The translations under genes were made by a program, and so were the position numbers. 64,000 nt of DNA from Polyangium jinanense (lineage in GTDB: Bacteria > Myxococcota > Polyangia > Polyangiales > Polyangiaceae): contig NZ_JAGTJJ010000025.1 of assembly GCF_028435365.1 (NCBI RefSeq), forward strand, positions 62,001-126,000. The letters are read 5' to 3'. This document shows positions 43,298 through 52,545 of this stretch, piece by piece; the first letter of the stretch is position 1, and every line of letters starts with the position of its first letter. The notes beneath the pieces were generated by a model that saw only the letters and a list, made by a program, of their open reading frames with translations, made no database searches and had not been told where the DNA came from.

Positions 43298-44509
43298 TCA
43301 AAGATAACTGAGAAATGCGAGATCTCGCCGCCTTCGCTTGAGCTCCGCGAACCAGCGGCAGAGCGGGTAGAGCGCCGCCACCACGACGAGCGTGGTTCCG
43401 TAGACGAAGGGCAAACCATGCTGGGCCTTCGCGGGCAAACCCATGTGTTGCCAGGTGAAGACCTCGTCGCCGTGGATCGCGTAGTGCAGGATCGCGGCGG
43501 AGGCATGGGCCAGGAAGAGGTGGAGGATGTAATAAAACAGCGGCGCCCGGCCGAACACGAGCAGGATCCTCTTGCCCGGGAGCTCGCGGCCCTCGAGCGC
43601 GCCGAGCGCGACGAGCGCGGGCCCGAGTGTCATGAGCAGGTACGAGAGCGACGGCGGGTACTTGCGGCAATTGAGGAACGAGAGCGTCGTTGCGAGGGCG
43701 CTGCCCTGCGAGGTCCAGGGCAAAGGATCGCCGTAGACGTTGAGCCCCCGGACAACCACGAACGAAAGCGTGAGCGCCGCGCCGAGCTTGTAGAGCCACG
43801 CGCGGCGCTCGCCCGGCGCCGCCTCGAAGAGCGCACCGAGGCCATATCCCGCGGCCATGACGCCGATCCACGGCACGAGCGGGTACGCGATGAACACGTA
43901 GTGACCCGGCACGGGCTCGAAAGGTCTGGACGTGTGGAGGATCGACCAGACGACGTCGAGCGCGCTGCCTTTGGCGAAGGAGACGCCGTCGAGGAGGTTG
44001 TGCCCGGCGATCATGGCGACGCCGATCGCCGCGACCACACGCACGGGCAGGTGCACGAGGCCGGCGAGCGCGATCATGCTCCAGCCGATCGCCCAGATCA
44101 CCTGGAGCGGCGTGACGTGGTAGCCGAGGTCGAAGGTCCAGCCGATCCGGATCACCGTGATTTCCAGGAGAACGAGCCAAGCGCCCCGCGTGAGGAGAAA
44201 CCAGGAGAGCTCGCTCCGGCTCTTGCCACGCGCGGCCTGCAAGTACGCGCTCGTGCCCGCGAGCAGGACGAAGACGGGGGCACAAAAGTGCGTGATCCAC
44301 CGCGTGAAGAAGAGCGCAGCGCTGGTCTTCGTGAGGTCGATGCGAAAGTCGACCTGCGGGCCCACGAAGTCCCGCACGTGGTCGATCGCCATCAGGATCA
44401 TGACGAGGCCCCGGAGGACGTCGACCGCGTCGTTCCGCGCCTTTTCAACGGGTTTTGTGGGGTTTTCGGCCGCGCTCGCGCCGTCTACTTCAAGAGACAG
44501 GGACGTCAC
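43298..44509 (-). CDS. DUF1624 / heparan-glucosaminide acetyltransferase-like membrane protein
   Basis: A polytopic protein of 403 residues with about 10-12 membrane segments. The opening NDAVDVLRGLVMILMAIDHV / RDFVG is the signature of DUF1624 proteins related to the catalytic unit of heparan-alpha-glucosaminide N-acetyltransferase. In that signature R, D and H near the first helix are conserved and the His is the proposed acyl carrier. Such proteins transfer acyl groups across the membrane to glycans. It starts with GTG at 44509 and is followed closely by the PlsC-like gene. The glycan substrate is unknown. Confidence 0.85.
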   Translation of the reverse strand: MTSLSLEVDGASAAENPTKPVEKARNDAVDVLRGLVMILMAIDHVRDFVGPQVDFRIDLTKTSAALFFTRWITHFCAPVFVLLAGTSAYLQAARGKSRSELSWFLLTRGAWLVLLEITVIRIGWTFDLGYHVTPLQVIWAIGWSMIALAGLVHLPVRVVAAIGVAMIAGHNLLDGVSFAKGSALDVVWSILHTSRPFEPVPGHYVFIAYPLVPWIGVMAAGYGLGALFEAAPGERRAWLYKLGAALTLSFVVVRGLNVYGDPLPWTSQGSALATTLSFLNCRKYPPSLSYLLMTLGPALVALGALEGRELPGKRILLVFGRAPLFYYILHLFLAHASAAILHYAIHGDEVFTWQHMGLPAKAQHGLPFVYGTTLVVVAALYPLCRWFAELKRRRRDLAFLSYL

Positions 44510-44545
44510 TGGCGCGAGCTTACCAGGGATCCGCGCGAAGGCGGA

Positions 44546-45118
44546 TCACTGGATGCGGAACCGATCGCCGTGGCGGCCGTTGTCGTCGCGCCGGTCGAAC
44601 ACGGTGAACGGGTTGAACCGATTGCCGATGCGCTCGCTGTAGCGGCCCTCGAGCCGCACCATCACGCCGTTCGTCGCGTCCCTCAGCGTGACGTCGTCGT
44701 ACGTGACGCGGACGAGCACCGGGAAACGATCACGGCCGCAGAAGACGGCCGGATCCGGGGCCTCGAGGGCGATCGAGCCAGTGATGCGGCCCTCGCGATC
44801 CGCGCGGAGCGAGATCCGCTCGGCGACGTTCTCGCGCAGGATGCGTCGGTCGCCCTGGCCCCCCGTGACGACGCCGGCCCGGGTCGCGCAGCGATACACG
44901 GCCCGGACCTCGGCCCGGAGGTGAATCTCGACGGCCTCCCTTCGCGCCAGGCCAAACTCGCGAAAATCGACGTCGAGTTCGCCCTTGCGATTGATGTCGA
45001 CCGTGAGGTTCCGGAACACGGGATTCCGTTCGCGTCGCTGGGCCTCCGCGGGTGATGCCGCGAGGAGCGGCGCGGCCGCGAGCGCGGCGAGCATGACGAT
45101 TCGAATCGTTCGTCCCAT
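44546..45118 (-). CDS. secreted hypothetical protein
   Basis: A 190-residue protein whose start at 45118 (MGRTIRIVMLAALAAAPLLA) gives a clear Sec signal peptide ending AEA near residue 26. The mature part is beta-rich: VFRNLTVDINRKGELDVDFR, VEIHLRAEVRAVYRCATRAG, ITGSIALEAPDPAVFC, PVLVRVTYDDVTLRD. Two cysteines about 70 residues apart may pair. The tail is basic (DDNGRHGDRFRIQ). No family is recognised. It is transcribed alone, 36 nt upstream of the acetyltransferase-like gene and in the same direction. Confidence 0.72.
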   Translation of the reverse strand: MGRTIRIVMLAALAAAPLLAASPAEAQRRERNPVFRNLTVDINRKGELDVDFREFGLARREAVEIHLRAEVRAVYRCATRAGVVTGGQGDRRILRENVAERISLRADREGRITGSIALEAPDPAVFCGRDRFPVLVRVTYDDVTLRDATNGVMVRLEGRYSERIGNRFNPFTVFDRRDDNGRHGDRFRIQ

Positions 45119-45294
45119 GGCGCATTCCTCCTTGCACGCGCGACTCCCGCGCGGCGGGTCTCGACGGACGAAAGCAGGCACGCGCCCGCTTCGTCGCCCC
45201 CTTCCCATGAGACCGCCCGCGCGGGAGCGGAAGCGCTCGCCCGGCACGGAGCTGTTACGTGGAGGACTTTTTCTCCCGTCCCCACGACAGTTCC

Positions 45295-45450
45295 CGTGTT
45301 CATGAGCGAGCGCGAGCGTGCTCCGCTCGACAAGCCATTGGCTTTGCCGAAGGATAACCGTGGTGGTTGTATGTGCTCCAACGTAATCGAGGCGCCTGTA
45401 CGGAAGGGGCGGAGAAGACCACCACGGAGCGAAAACCCACGGAGGCCAAC
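45295..45450 (+). promoter_or_regulatory. conserved 5' leader of the first paralogous lipoprotein gene
   Basis: Shares with 46015-46172 the start GTTCATGAGCGAGCGCG, a CCGCTCGAC block, ATGTGCTCC (45371-45379) and the ribosome site GGAGGCCAAC. CCGTGGTGGT (45358-45367) can pair with ACCACCACGG (45418-45427), closing a long stem with ATGTGCTCC just inside its left arm. The counterpart stem is kept in the second leader, so this is a candidate cis-acting RNA. The rest of the gap from 45119 shows no gene. Confidence 0.55.
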
Positions 45451-45792
45451 ATGAATCGGATCTCGAAGTTTTTCGCGCTGCTCGGGCTCGCGGCGTCGAT
45501 CGCGTTTGTCGGGACGGGTTGTGTCGCCGGCATCGAGGATCCCGAGGCCGAGCTGGCGATCGCCGACGAGAGCGCGGATCTCGAGACGCTTGGTGCCGAC
45601 GACGTGAACGAGGCGACGGCGGAGAACCAAGCGGCGCTTTCGTCGCAATCGACCGGCGGCTTCTTCATGTCCATCCTCGGCGCAAGCAGCGGGCGGGGTT
45701 CCGGCCCTTCTCGCCGCGGGGGCAGTTCCGCAAGCTTCGCCGGCGTCAGCGGACGCTTCGACGTCGGCGGCGCGCGCGATGGTCGCCCGTAA
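45451..45792 (+). CDS. small lipoprotein, paralogue A
   Basis: A 113-residue lipoprotein. The ATG at 45451 follows GGAGG and gives MNRISKFFALLGLAASIAFV with lipobox VGTGC (Cys25). The mature part is acidic at first (GIEDPEAELAIADESADLET), then Ser/Gly/Arg-rich (ASSGRGSGPSRRGGSSASFA). The N-terminal 45 residues are very similar to the gene at 46173 (SKFFALLGL...V.TGC.AxxEDPxxELA.ADE), so the two are tandem paralogues with different C-terminal halves. The function is unknown. The family keeps its leader and signal while the tail changes. Confidence 0.75.
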   Translation: MNRISKFFALLGLAASIAFVGTGCVAGIEDPEAELAIADESADLETLGADDVNEATAENQAALSSQSTGGFFMSILGASSGRGSGPSRRGGSSASFAGVSGRFDVGGARDGRP

Positions 45793-46014
45793 CGACGCAC
45801 GTCTTCGCGCCATCGGCCCGAGACGGGTGAGACGATGCGGGGCCGATCGACTCCTGGGAGCCCGATCGCGCCCGTACGCACGGGCAGGCAGAGCGCTCAC
45901 CGAGCCCTGATCACATTCCCATAAAGAAGCCTCGGAGGACGGCCGCAGTATCCGCCCGGCACGGGGGAGGGCCTGCGACGTGGTCGATTTGCCCCGTCCT
46001 TGGCAGAACTTCCA

Positions 46015-46172
46015 ATGTTTATCAGCGAGCGCGTGGCCGCCCCGCTCGACGAGGGGTCGCCCGGGCCAAAGAGAAAGCGCGGTGGTCAGATGTGCTCCGG
46101 TGAGCGCGGCTCGCCGTGATTGCCGTTGCGTGGACGACCATCGACGAACGGAACCATTTGGGGAGGCCAACA
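46015..46172 (+). promoter_or_regulatory. conserved 5' leader of the second paralogous lipoprotein gene
   Basis: Homologous to 45295-45450. It begins GTTTATCAGCGAGCGCG and keeps CCGCTCGAC, ATGTGCTCC (46090-46098) and GGAGGCCAAC. GGTGGTC (46081-46087) can pair with GACCATC (46136-46142), one pair being G-U, at the same relative place as the stem in the first leader. The rest of the gap from 45793 shows nothing further. Confidence 0.55.
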
Positions 46173-46685
46173 ATGAATCAGTTCTCGAAGTTTTTCGCGC
46201 TGCTCGGTCTGTCCGCGTCCGTGGCGCTCGTGGGCGCCGGCTGCGCGGCCGAGGTCGAGGATCCCGCGTCCGAGCTGGCCCTCGCGGACGAGGCGAACGA
46301 CAGCGCGGAGCTCGCCGTGAGCGCGGACGAGACCACGGCCGAGAGCGAAGACGCGCTTTCGGCGGGGGGTCCCGGCTGCGGCTGGGGCGGGGGCGCCTGC
46401 GGCGGCGGCGGCGCCATCGTCGGCCCCTACGGCGGCGGCGCCATCGTCGGCCCGGGCGGCGGTGCCGCCATCGTCGGTCCCTACGGCGGCGGCGCCATCG
46501 TCGGCCCGGGCGGCGGCGCCATCGTCGGCGGCCCCGGCGCCTGCGGATACGGGCGCGGATTCGACTGTCTCGTCGGCGGCCGTCACTTCATCCGCGGCCC
46601 GTACTACGGGCCTTGCGGCGGCTACGGGCGCGGATACTGCGGCTACGGGCACGCAGGCTGGGCGTACGGCCAAGGCCGGTTCTAG
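46173..46685 (+). CDS. small glycine-rich lipoprotein, paralogue B
   Basis: A 170-residue lipoprotein with signal MNQFSKFFALLGLSASVALV and lipobox VGAGC (Cys25). An acidic linker like that of its paralogue is followed by five tandem copies of a GGGAIVGP(Y/G) unit (about residues 75-125). The end is Gly/Tyr/Cys-rich (ACGYGRGFDCLVGGRHFIRG, PYYGPCGGYGRGYCGYGHAG) with six cysteines. It could be a surface structural protein, but no family is recognised. The ATG at 46173 has GGGAGG upstream. A terminator follows at 46732. Confidence 0.78.
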   Translation: MNQFSKFFALLGLSASVALVGAGCAAEVEDPASELALADEANDSAELAVSADETTAESEDALSAGGPGCGWGGGACGGGGAIVGPYGGGAIVGPGGGAAIVGPYGGGAIVGPGGGAIVGGPGACGYGRGFDCLVGGRHFIRGPYYGPCGGYGRGYCGYGHAGWAYGQGRF

Positions 46686-46731
46686 GGATGCACGACCGCG
46701 CCCCCTCGATTCGAAGCAAAACGTGAACGTG

Positions 46732-46763
46732 AGCCCGATCGGCCCCCGGGAGCCGGTCGGGTT
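46732..46763. terminator. hairpin terminator between the glycine-rich lipoprotein and the DUF2169 gene
   Basis: A 12-bp stem (46732-46743 with 46752-46763, two G-U pairs, 8-nt loop) followed on the plus strand by CGCTTGTTTGT and on the minus strand by a TTTT run a short way on. It probably ends both converging transcripts. Confidence 0.6.
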
Positions 46764-46796
46764 CGCTTGTTTGTACGAGCGAAGGAAAAACCCCCG

Positions 46797-49325
46797 TTAT
46801 CGCCAGCCGTCGATGGACACCACGCGACCGAGCGCGAGGACACGCAGCGCGTTCGGGTGGGATTCGTATTGATCCTGCTGGGCGTGGGCCTCGGCGAGCA
46901 GGCGCGCCTTCATCCTGAGCATGAGCGGCAGCTTCATCGCCAGGGTTTGCGGCAGGTACACGGGGACGGTCGTATTTTCGCCTGCGGGGACGCAGAGCGC
47001 CCGGATCTGCTCGTCGCCGAAGACGGTGCGCTTCTGGTATTTGCGTTGTTCGAGGAGCACACGCTCGATGTGGGCGTCGAGCTGGCTCACCGTGACGCTG
47101 CGCTTCGATTGGCGGAGCGCGTCGCGGAGCTCGCTCGTGACGGCCTCGACATTGGAAGGCGCCTGGAGCAGGGGCGTTTTGAGCACCTCGTTCGCCGCTT
47201 CGAGCGCGTCCTTGAGTTTCTTGTTGTCCTCGGTCACGAGCGGGGTGATCGCGGCGACCGCGGCCTTGAGGTGCTCGACCTCGTCGAACGGAAAGCGGAG
47301 CTCGCCCGTGAGCATGACGACGGGCGGCGTGAAGCGGCCGGTCTCGCTGATCGATTCGAGCATCGCCCGCTGAATGCCCCGTCCGTCCGTGGGCGTGGCG
47401 CGCGTGAGGACGCCGAAGGTGTCGTGCCGATCGCGCGAGGCATTCGGATCGTCGGTGGGGAGGTCGTGCTTGGGATCGAGCGGCTCGAATTCGAGCTCGT
47501 CCACGATGGACGGGAACGCGGCGCGAATGCGGGCGACGCCTTGTGGATCGAACCAGAGGAGATCCACGACCTCGGGGCCGAGCCGACGCGAGGGGCGCGC
47601 CGGCGGGACGCGGGGGCGCGTGTCGTCCGGGGCGGCGGTGGTGGTGGTGACGGGCGCCGCGACGGGCGTATGCGTGGGCGCGCCAATGACGTTCGTCGAG
47701 GCGGAAGCCGCCCAGGGGCTGGTTTCGCGCGGCGGCGACGCGGGAGGCGTCGCGACGTCGAGGGGTTCGCGGCGAGGAACCTCGGCCGGAGGCACGGGCG
47801 TCGTCTGCGGGGCCGTGAAGGCCTGCGCGGCCACGACGGCGGCCGGTGGGACCATCGGAGGCGCGACGGGAGGCGCGACAGGCGGCGCGACGGGAGGCGC
47901 GACAGGCGGCGCGACGGGCGGCGCGGGCGCCGCGGGGATCGCCGGCACGGGCGGCATCGGGGGGACGACCGGCGCGGCCGCGGGCGGCTGCGAGCCCGGG
48001 AAAGGCAGCGGCGCGCGGGGAGGTTGTGTCGGGACGCGGGGCGCCGCGGAGGCGGGCGCGGGCGCGACCGGGGGCGCGACCGGGGGCGGCGCGGACGCAC
48101 CGCCGCGGGCTCGGCCACGCGCGAGCCACGCCGGGAGCACGCCCTCGGCGCGCGCGAGCTCCTCGGTGGAGAGGACCTCCGTCTCGACGGACTCTTCCTC
48201 GAAGATGTGCTGTTCGGCGGGACGAACCGGCTTCGGCGGCGCGGGCTGCGCGGCCTTCGCGGCGGGAGGCGGCGCGGCGGGCACAGGCGGGGCGGGCTGC
48301 GCGGCCGGGGTGGGCGCGGACGTCTTTTGCGGGGCGAGCGCGCGGATCAACATCTGCACGTCGTCCCAGCCGAGCTTCTGCCGGGTGTTGCCCATCGCGA
48401 CGAGGACGCGCCCGCGCTCGTCACGCGAGAGCATCGGCATCTGGCCGCGCCAGGTCACGGTGCAGAGGGCGCGATCCGTATCGATCCAGAGCGCGTCGCC
48501 GACGAGATTGAGCTCCTGCGCCCCGCCGCGCGGGCGTTCGACGAATGCCTGCGGGCGCAGGCCCGGCAGGCGTGTCGTGAGGCGCGGATGATCGGGGTGG
48601 AGGTGCTCGAGGACGATCTCGAGATCGGGCGTGATCTCGGGGAGGCGCTGATCGGCGGGCGCGGCGTTGAAGTACTCGATCTCGATGTCGTCGGGCAGCG
48701 GCCGCGTGTGCCATTCGGCGTGGGAAAAACTCCCGCGGTGGCGGCGGAGGCGGGTTTCGCGTTGCGGCCACCCGGCCGCGATGGGCCCGAAGCCCACGGG
48801 CGAGCCGTCGTCTTTCAGCGTGTGTTGCCGGCGCGCCGGGTGCAGGTTCGGCAGGGGTCCGGGCGCGACGGGGATGCCGACCGGGTTCATGGTCCCGGGC
48901 CCGCCCTGCGCGCGCTCGTAGCGCAGCGGCATGTGGGTGAACGCGGGGCCGTCGGTGATCTGCGCCTCGCCGGACCAGGTGCGGTCGGCGTGGACCTCGA
49001 TGGCCTTGTCGAGCGAGCCCACGACCATGCGGGCGAGGAGCGAGCGGCAAGGCTTGTGATGCGCGGCGAACGCGTGCCCGACGAGCGTGACGTCCGCGCC
49101 TTTGCGGAAAGGAACGAGGTCGCTCGGCGAGTAAACGCTGCGCCGGGGATCATCGTCCCAGTGGTTGTCGGCGTCGTTGATCGGCTCCTGGCCCGACGAG
49201 AGCCGGAGCTCGCCCGGGACCAGCTCGAACGTGGCCTTGCAGACGACGGTGAGCACCCACTCGCGGCTCTGCCTTTGCCAAGGAAGAGAGGCCACGTAGA
49301 ACGGGCCGAGCGCGACAACCTCCAT
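46797..49325 (-). CDS. DUF2169 domain-containing protein
   Basis: An 842-residue protein. The N-terminal 330 residues match DUF2169, a domain found with type VI secretion genes: VLTVVCKATFELVPGELRLS, DDDPRRSVYSPSDLVPFRKG, ADVTLVGHAFAAHHKP, GFGPIAAGWPQR, and the late WRGQMPMLSRDERGRVLVAM. A long Pro/Ala/Val-rich linker (PPVAPPVAPPVAPPVAPPMV and similar, about residues 380-560) leads to a C-terminal domain of about 280 residues with helical and charged segments. No signal peptide. No type VI structural gene is in the window, so its partner is elsewhere or it acts differently. It is transcribed opposite to the lipoprotein pair. Confidence 0.82.
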   Translation of the reverse strand: MEVVALGPFYVASLPWQRQSREWVLTVVCKATFELVPGELRLSSGQEPINDADNHWDDDPRRSVYSPSDLVPFRKGADVTLVGHAFAAHHKPCRSLLARMVVGSLDKAIEVHADRTWSGEAQITDGPAFTHMPLRYERAQGGPGTMNPVGIPVAPGPLPNLHPARRQHTLKDDGSPVGFGPIAAGWPQRETRLRRHRGSFSHAEWHTRPLPDDIEIEYFNAAPADQRLPEITPDLEIVLEHLHPDHPRLTTRLPGLRPQAFVERPRGGAQELNLVGDALWIDTDRALCTVTWRGQMPMLSRDERGRVLVAMGNTRQKLGWDDVQMLIRALAPQKTSAPTPAAQPAPPVPAAPPPAAKAAQPAPPKPVRPAEQHIFEEESVETEVLSTEELARAEGVLPAWLARGRARGGASAPPPVAPPVAPAPASAAPRVPTQPPRAPLPFPGSQPPAAAPVVPPMPPVPAIPAAPAPPVAPPVAPPVAPPVAPPVAPPMVPPAAVVAAQAFTAPQTTPVPPAEVPRREPLDVATPPASPPRETSPWAASASTNVIGAPTHTPVAAPVTTTTAAPDDTRPRVPPARPSRRLGPEVVDLLWFDPQGVARIRAAFPSIVDELEFEPLDPKHDLPTDDPNASRDRHDTFGVLTRATPTDGRGIQRAMLESISETGRFTPPVVMLTGELRFPFDEVEHLKAAVAAITPLVTEDNKKLKDALEAANEVLKTPLLQAPSNVEAVTSELRDALRQSKRSVTVSQLDAHIERVLLEQRKYQKRTVFGDEQIRALCVPAGENTTVPVYLPQTLAMKLPLMLRMKARLLAEAHAQQDQYESHPNALRVLALGRVVSIDGWR

Positions 49326-49379
49326 CCGGCCGACAGTACCACAACGGACGGAAGGGGTGAGGACGAAGGGCGTGGCCGG

Positions 49380-52300
49380 TCAACGCGCCGCGTTCGGCTT
49401 CGCCTCGGCCTCCGCGAGCGCCGCGCCCCGCTCCCGCGCGAGCAGCGGGTTCTCACGGAGCGCGGATTCGAAGAGGGCCCTGGCCTCGCCCCTTCCATGG
49501 GTCGCAGCCTCCTCGTCGCCCGACGCACGCGCCTGCGCGAGCCGGAGCGCGCCTTTTGTCGCGAGCGCCGTCGCCATGCGAGGGTTTCGGGCGAGCGCGG
49601 CGTCGCAAAGGGCGATTCCGCTCGCGAGATCTCGATCGGCGGGCTGATTTCGCGCGGCGAGCCAGCCCGCGCGTAGCTCGTGAAGCTCGGCGAGCGTCTG
49701 GTAGAGGTGCGGATCGGCGCGCTCTTCTGCGAGGAGGCGCCGGAGTGGCTCGATTGCATCCTCGAATGCAGCCGCGTCTGCCCGGCCCTTCGAGACGGCC
49801 CAGCGCAGGTCGAGGCGTTTTACGCGCGCCTCGTTCAGGCGAGCGTCCGCGTCCCAAGGCGCCGCCGCGACCAGCGCGCGAAACGACGCGCGTGCCGTTC
49901 CGAGCGCCGCCGTCGGATCTTTCCCTTGCCCGACGAGCCACGACGCCTCCGTCATGGCGAGCAATCCCTGGATCTCGCGACTCGCGGACGGAGGCCCGAG
50001 CCGCTCCATTTCCCGGACGAACCCCGCCGCGCGCTCGAGCGAAGGGCGCGGATCCCGGCCCGCGCCTTCGGCGTGCGTCGCCTCGATCCAGAGCGCCCAC
50101 GCCGAGAGGTTCGCCGAGTCGAGGGCGTTCGTCTCGTGGACGGCGGCCGCCGACGCGAGCGCGCTTGCCACGGCGCTCTCCGGCGAACGGCCTTGCCACG
50201 CGAGATATTGTGCGCGCCGGAAAAACGCGAGGGCCTTGTTGATGGCCGGGTACGTGAAGCTCGGATCCCGCGCGATGGCCTCGTCACAACGCGCGACGGC
50301 GCGCTCGACCGAGGCGCCCGGATCGACGCCGCGTGAGGCCTCGATCCGGGCCCGCTCCGCATAGGAAGAACAAACCTCGTTGTAGGGCCAGAGGAAGCCC
50401 GGATCGAGCCGGATGGCCTCCTCGTACGCGGCGACGGCGCGGCCCATGGCTTCCCGCGCGTCGAGCCCTCGACTCATCAGATAAAGAAACTTCGTCCTGT
50501 GGGCAGCGCCCACGAGGTAATGCGCCATGGCGTCGTCCGCCCGGACCCGCGCGGCGTCCTCGGCGCGCGTGATCGCCTCCCGGATGATCGGCTCCGGCTC
50601 CGTCGTCTCCGGTCCGTGTACGGTGCGGAATGCAAAGATGCTGTGCAGGAGCGCCATCTCGAGCCGCGCCGACGAACGCTGCGCGTCGGCCGCGATGGCC
50701 CGATCGCAGGCACGCCTCGCTTTCTCGAAGCTCGGGCGGAGCAATGCGGGCCGCGCGTCCGACGCGAGGACGACCTGGATCCAGAGCTCGCATTCGGCCT
50801 CGTGGATGGCCGGATCACTCCGCGCGATCTCGGCCGCCGCCGCGTACGCCGCCGCCGCCGGCTCGAAGGCCAGCATCATCCTGTCGAGATCAAACGCCGC
50901 GTCGCGCCGGAATCGACTGCCCTCCGCGAAGAGCGCGTCCCCTTCGAGCTTCTTTGCCTCGTGCAGCCAAGGTGATTGCCGGAACGCCTCGCGCGCCTTT
51001 TCGAGCGCGACGTCGTTTTTGCCCTCGTGGAGCGCGATGAGCCCCTCCACGAATGCCGGCGACTCGAACCGCGCCCCGAGCGACGCGCGCAGGTGCGCGA
51101 GCGCAGGTTCCTTGTATTCGGCGGCGAGGGACGCAATCCTCGCATCCCTGCGCTCGTGGTCCTGGATCCTCTTCGTCTCCTCGAGCGCCTTTTGATGCAG
51201 CTCCACGAGCGCGAGCCCCATCGCATACCAGAGCGCCGGCTGGGTGTATCCCGCGTCGTACGCGTGGCGCAAATGAGAAAGCGCCTCTTCGGGCTCGTGG
51301 AGCGCGAGAAACCCTCGCCCGAGCGCATCATGCCCCGGCCCCTCCGCGGCGGGACCGAGCAAGGTCATTCGCCGCTCGATGCCTCGCAGCCGCTGCCGCA
51401 CGATGTCCCGCTCGCGCTCGATGTCGTGCAGCGGCATCACCTGCGCGTGCCGCAGGAAGAGCTCCATCTCCTTTACGTCCTCGCCGAGCTCCCGCGCGAT
51501 CGCGGTCCTTTCGGCCGCGGCGCGCCGCTCCCCGAACCAGAGGACGAGAAGGACCGCGGCCGTCACGACGAGCGCCGCCCCGAGCGCGACGCGCGCCTTG
51601 TGCCTCCGCGCGGTCTTCCAGAGGACGTACCCAAGTGACGCCCGGCGCGCCTTCACGGGGACGCCGTCGAGGAAACGCGCGAGATCGTCGCCGAACGCCC
51701 GCGCGGATTCGTACCTGCGTCCCGGCTCCCGTTCGAGGCATTTCATCACGACGGCCTCGAGGTCCTCCGGCAGCTCGGGGCGGACCTTCCGGAGCGGCGT
51801 GGGTTCGTCGAGGAGCAGGCTTTGCAAGACCTCCATCAAGTTGCCCTCGAAGGGCGGCCGCCCCGCGAGCAAATCGTAGAGCGTGGCGCCGAGCGCATAC
51901 ACGTCCGTCCGCCGATCCAGCGCGTGCGGGTCGCCCTCCGCCTGCTCCGGCGCCATGTATCCGGGCGTCCCGGCGAACGAGCAGGTCGTGGATGGGCTCG
52001 CCTCGCGTATGTCCCGCGCGATGCCGAAATCGGTGATGTAAGGCTTGCAGGCCCCGTCTTCGCCCCGCTCGACCATGATGTTGTGGGGCTTCACGTCGCG
52101 ATGGATGATCCCGAGCCGGTGCGCCACGTGGAGGGCCGCCGACACCTGGAGCATGACGCGGACCTTTTCTTCGAGCGTCATCCGGGCGCTCGCGACATCG
52201 AGCGGGTCGCCGTCGATGTATTGCATCACGATGTACGGCCTGTCGCCGAGGGCGGCCGCCTCGTACACCTTGCACGCATTCTCGTGCTCGAGCCTCGCCT

Positions 52301-52529
52301 GCGACCGCGCCTCGCGGAGGAGCTTTCGGTTCGTCTCCGCGTCCGACGCGTGCAGGAACTTGAGCGCCACGTCGCGCCCGAGCTGTTTGTCCCGCGCGCG
52401 ATACACCGAGCCCATCCCACCACGGCCGAGGAGCACGAGGCCTTCGAATCGCGAGCGCAGCACGACCGGGACGCTCGGCGGCTCCGCGGGCAAAGTGCAC
52501 GACGTGAGGACGTCCTCGGTCTCCACCAT
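49380..52529 (-). CDS. Ser/Thr protein kinase with TPR-like repeats
   Basis: A 1049-residue membrane kinase. The kinase domain occupies about 25-290: GRGGMGSVYRARDKQ (31-45), VALKFL, IHRDVKPHNIMVE (about 138-150), DFGIARDI, GTPGYMAPEQAEGDPHALDR. One transmembrane segment follows at about 320-345 (VALGAALVVTAAVLLVLWFG). Outside it, roughly 700 residues of alanine-rich helical repeats (for example HLRHAYDAGYTQPALWYAMG, ALALLRAQ-like pairs) look like TPR/Sel1-type repeats, a sensor or scaffold arm. The start at 52529 is chosen because it opens just before the kinase domain; upstream codons are poor. A lipoprotein gene lies 16 nt upstream in the same direction, so the pair is probably co-expressed. 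Confidence 0.92.
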   Translation of the reverse strand: MVETEDVLTSCTLPAEPPSVPVVLRSRFEGLVLLGRGGMGSVYRARDKQLGRDVALKFLHASDAETNRKLLREARSQARLEHENACKVYEAAALGDRPYIVMQYIDGDPLDVASARMTLEEKVRVMLQVSAALHVAHRLGIIHRDVKPHNIMVERGEDGACKPYITDFGIARDIREASPSTTCSFAGTPGYMAPEQAEGDPHALDRRTDVYALGATLYDLLAGRPPFEGNLMEVLQSLLLDEPTPLRKVRPELPEDLEAVVMKCLEREPGRRYESARAFGDDLARFLDGVPVKARRASLGYVLWKTARRHKARVALGAALVVTAAVLLVLWFGERRAAAERTAIARELGEDVKEMELFLRHAQVMPLHDIERERDIVRQRLRGIERRMTLLGPAAEGPGHDALGRGFLALHEPEEALSHLRHAYDAGYTQPALWYAMGLALVELHQKALEETKRIQDHERRDARIASLAAEYKEPALAHLRASLGARFESPAFVEGLIALHEGKNDVALEKAREAFRQSPWLHEAKKLEGDALFAEGSRFRRDAAFDLDRMMLAFEPAAAAYAAAAEIARSDPAIHEAECELWIQVVLASDARPALLRPSFEKARRACDRAIAADAQRSSARLEMALLHSIFAFRTVHGPETTEPEPIIREAITRAEDAARVRADDAMAHYLVGAAHRTKFLYLMSRGLDAREAMGRAVAAYEEAIRLDPGFLWPYNEVCSSYAERARIEASRGVDPGASVERAVARCDEAIARDPSFTYPAINKALAFFRRAQYLAWQGRSPESAVASALASAAAVHETNALDSANLSAWALWIEATHAEGAGRDPRPSLERAAGFVREMERLGPPSASREIQGLLAMTEASWLVGQGKDPTAALGTARASFRALVAAAPWDADARLNEARVKRLDLRWAVSKGRADAAAFEDAIEPLRRLLAEERADPHLYQTLAELHELRAGWLAARNQPADRDLASGIALCDAALARNPRMATALATKGALRLAQARASGDEEAATHGRGEARALFESALRENPLLARERGAALAEAEAKPNAAR

Positions 52530-52545
52530 GGCGTTTCTCGCGGCG

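Noticed and set aside
46767..49676. 969-codon plus-strand frame over the DUF2169 gene
   Set aside because: Shadow of the minus-strand gene; Gly/Arg-rich nonsense.
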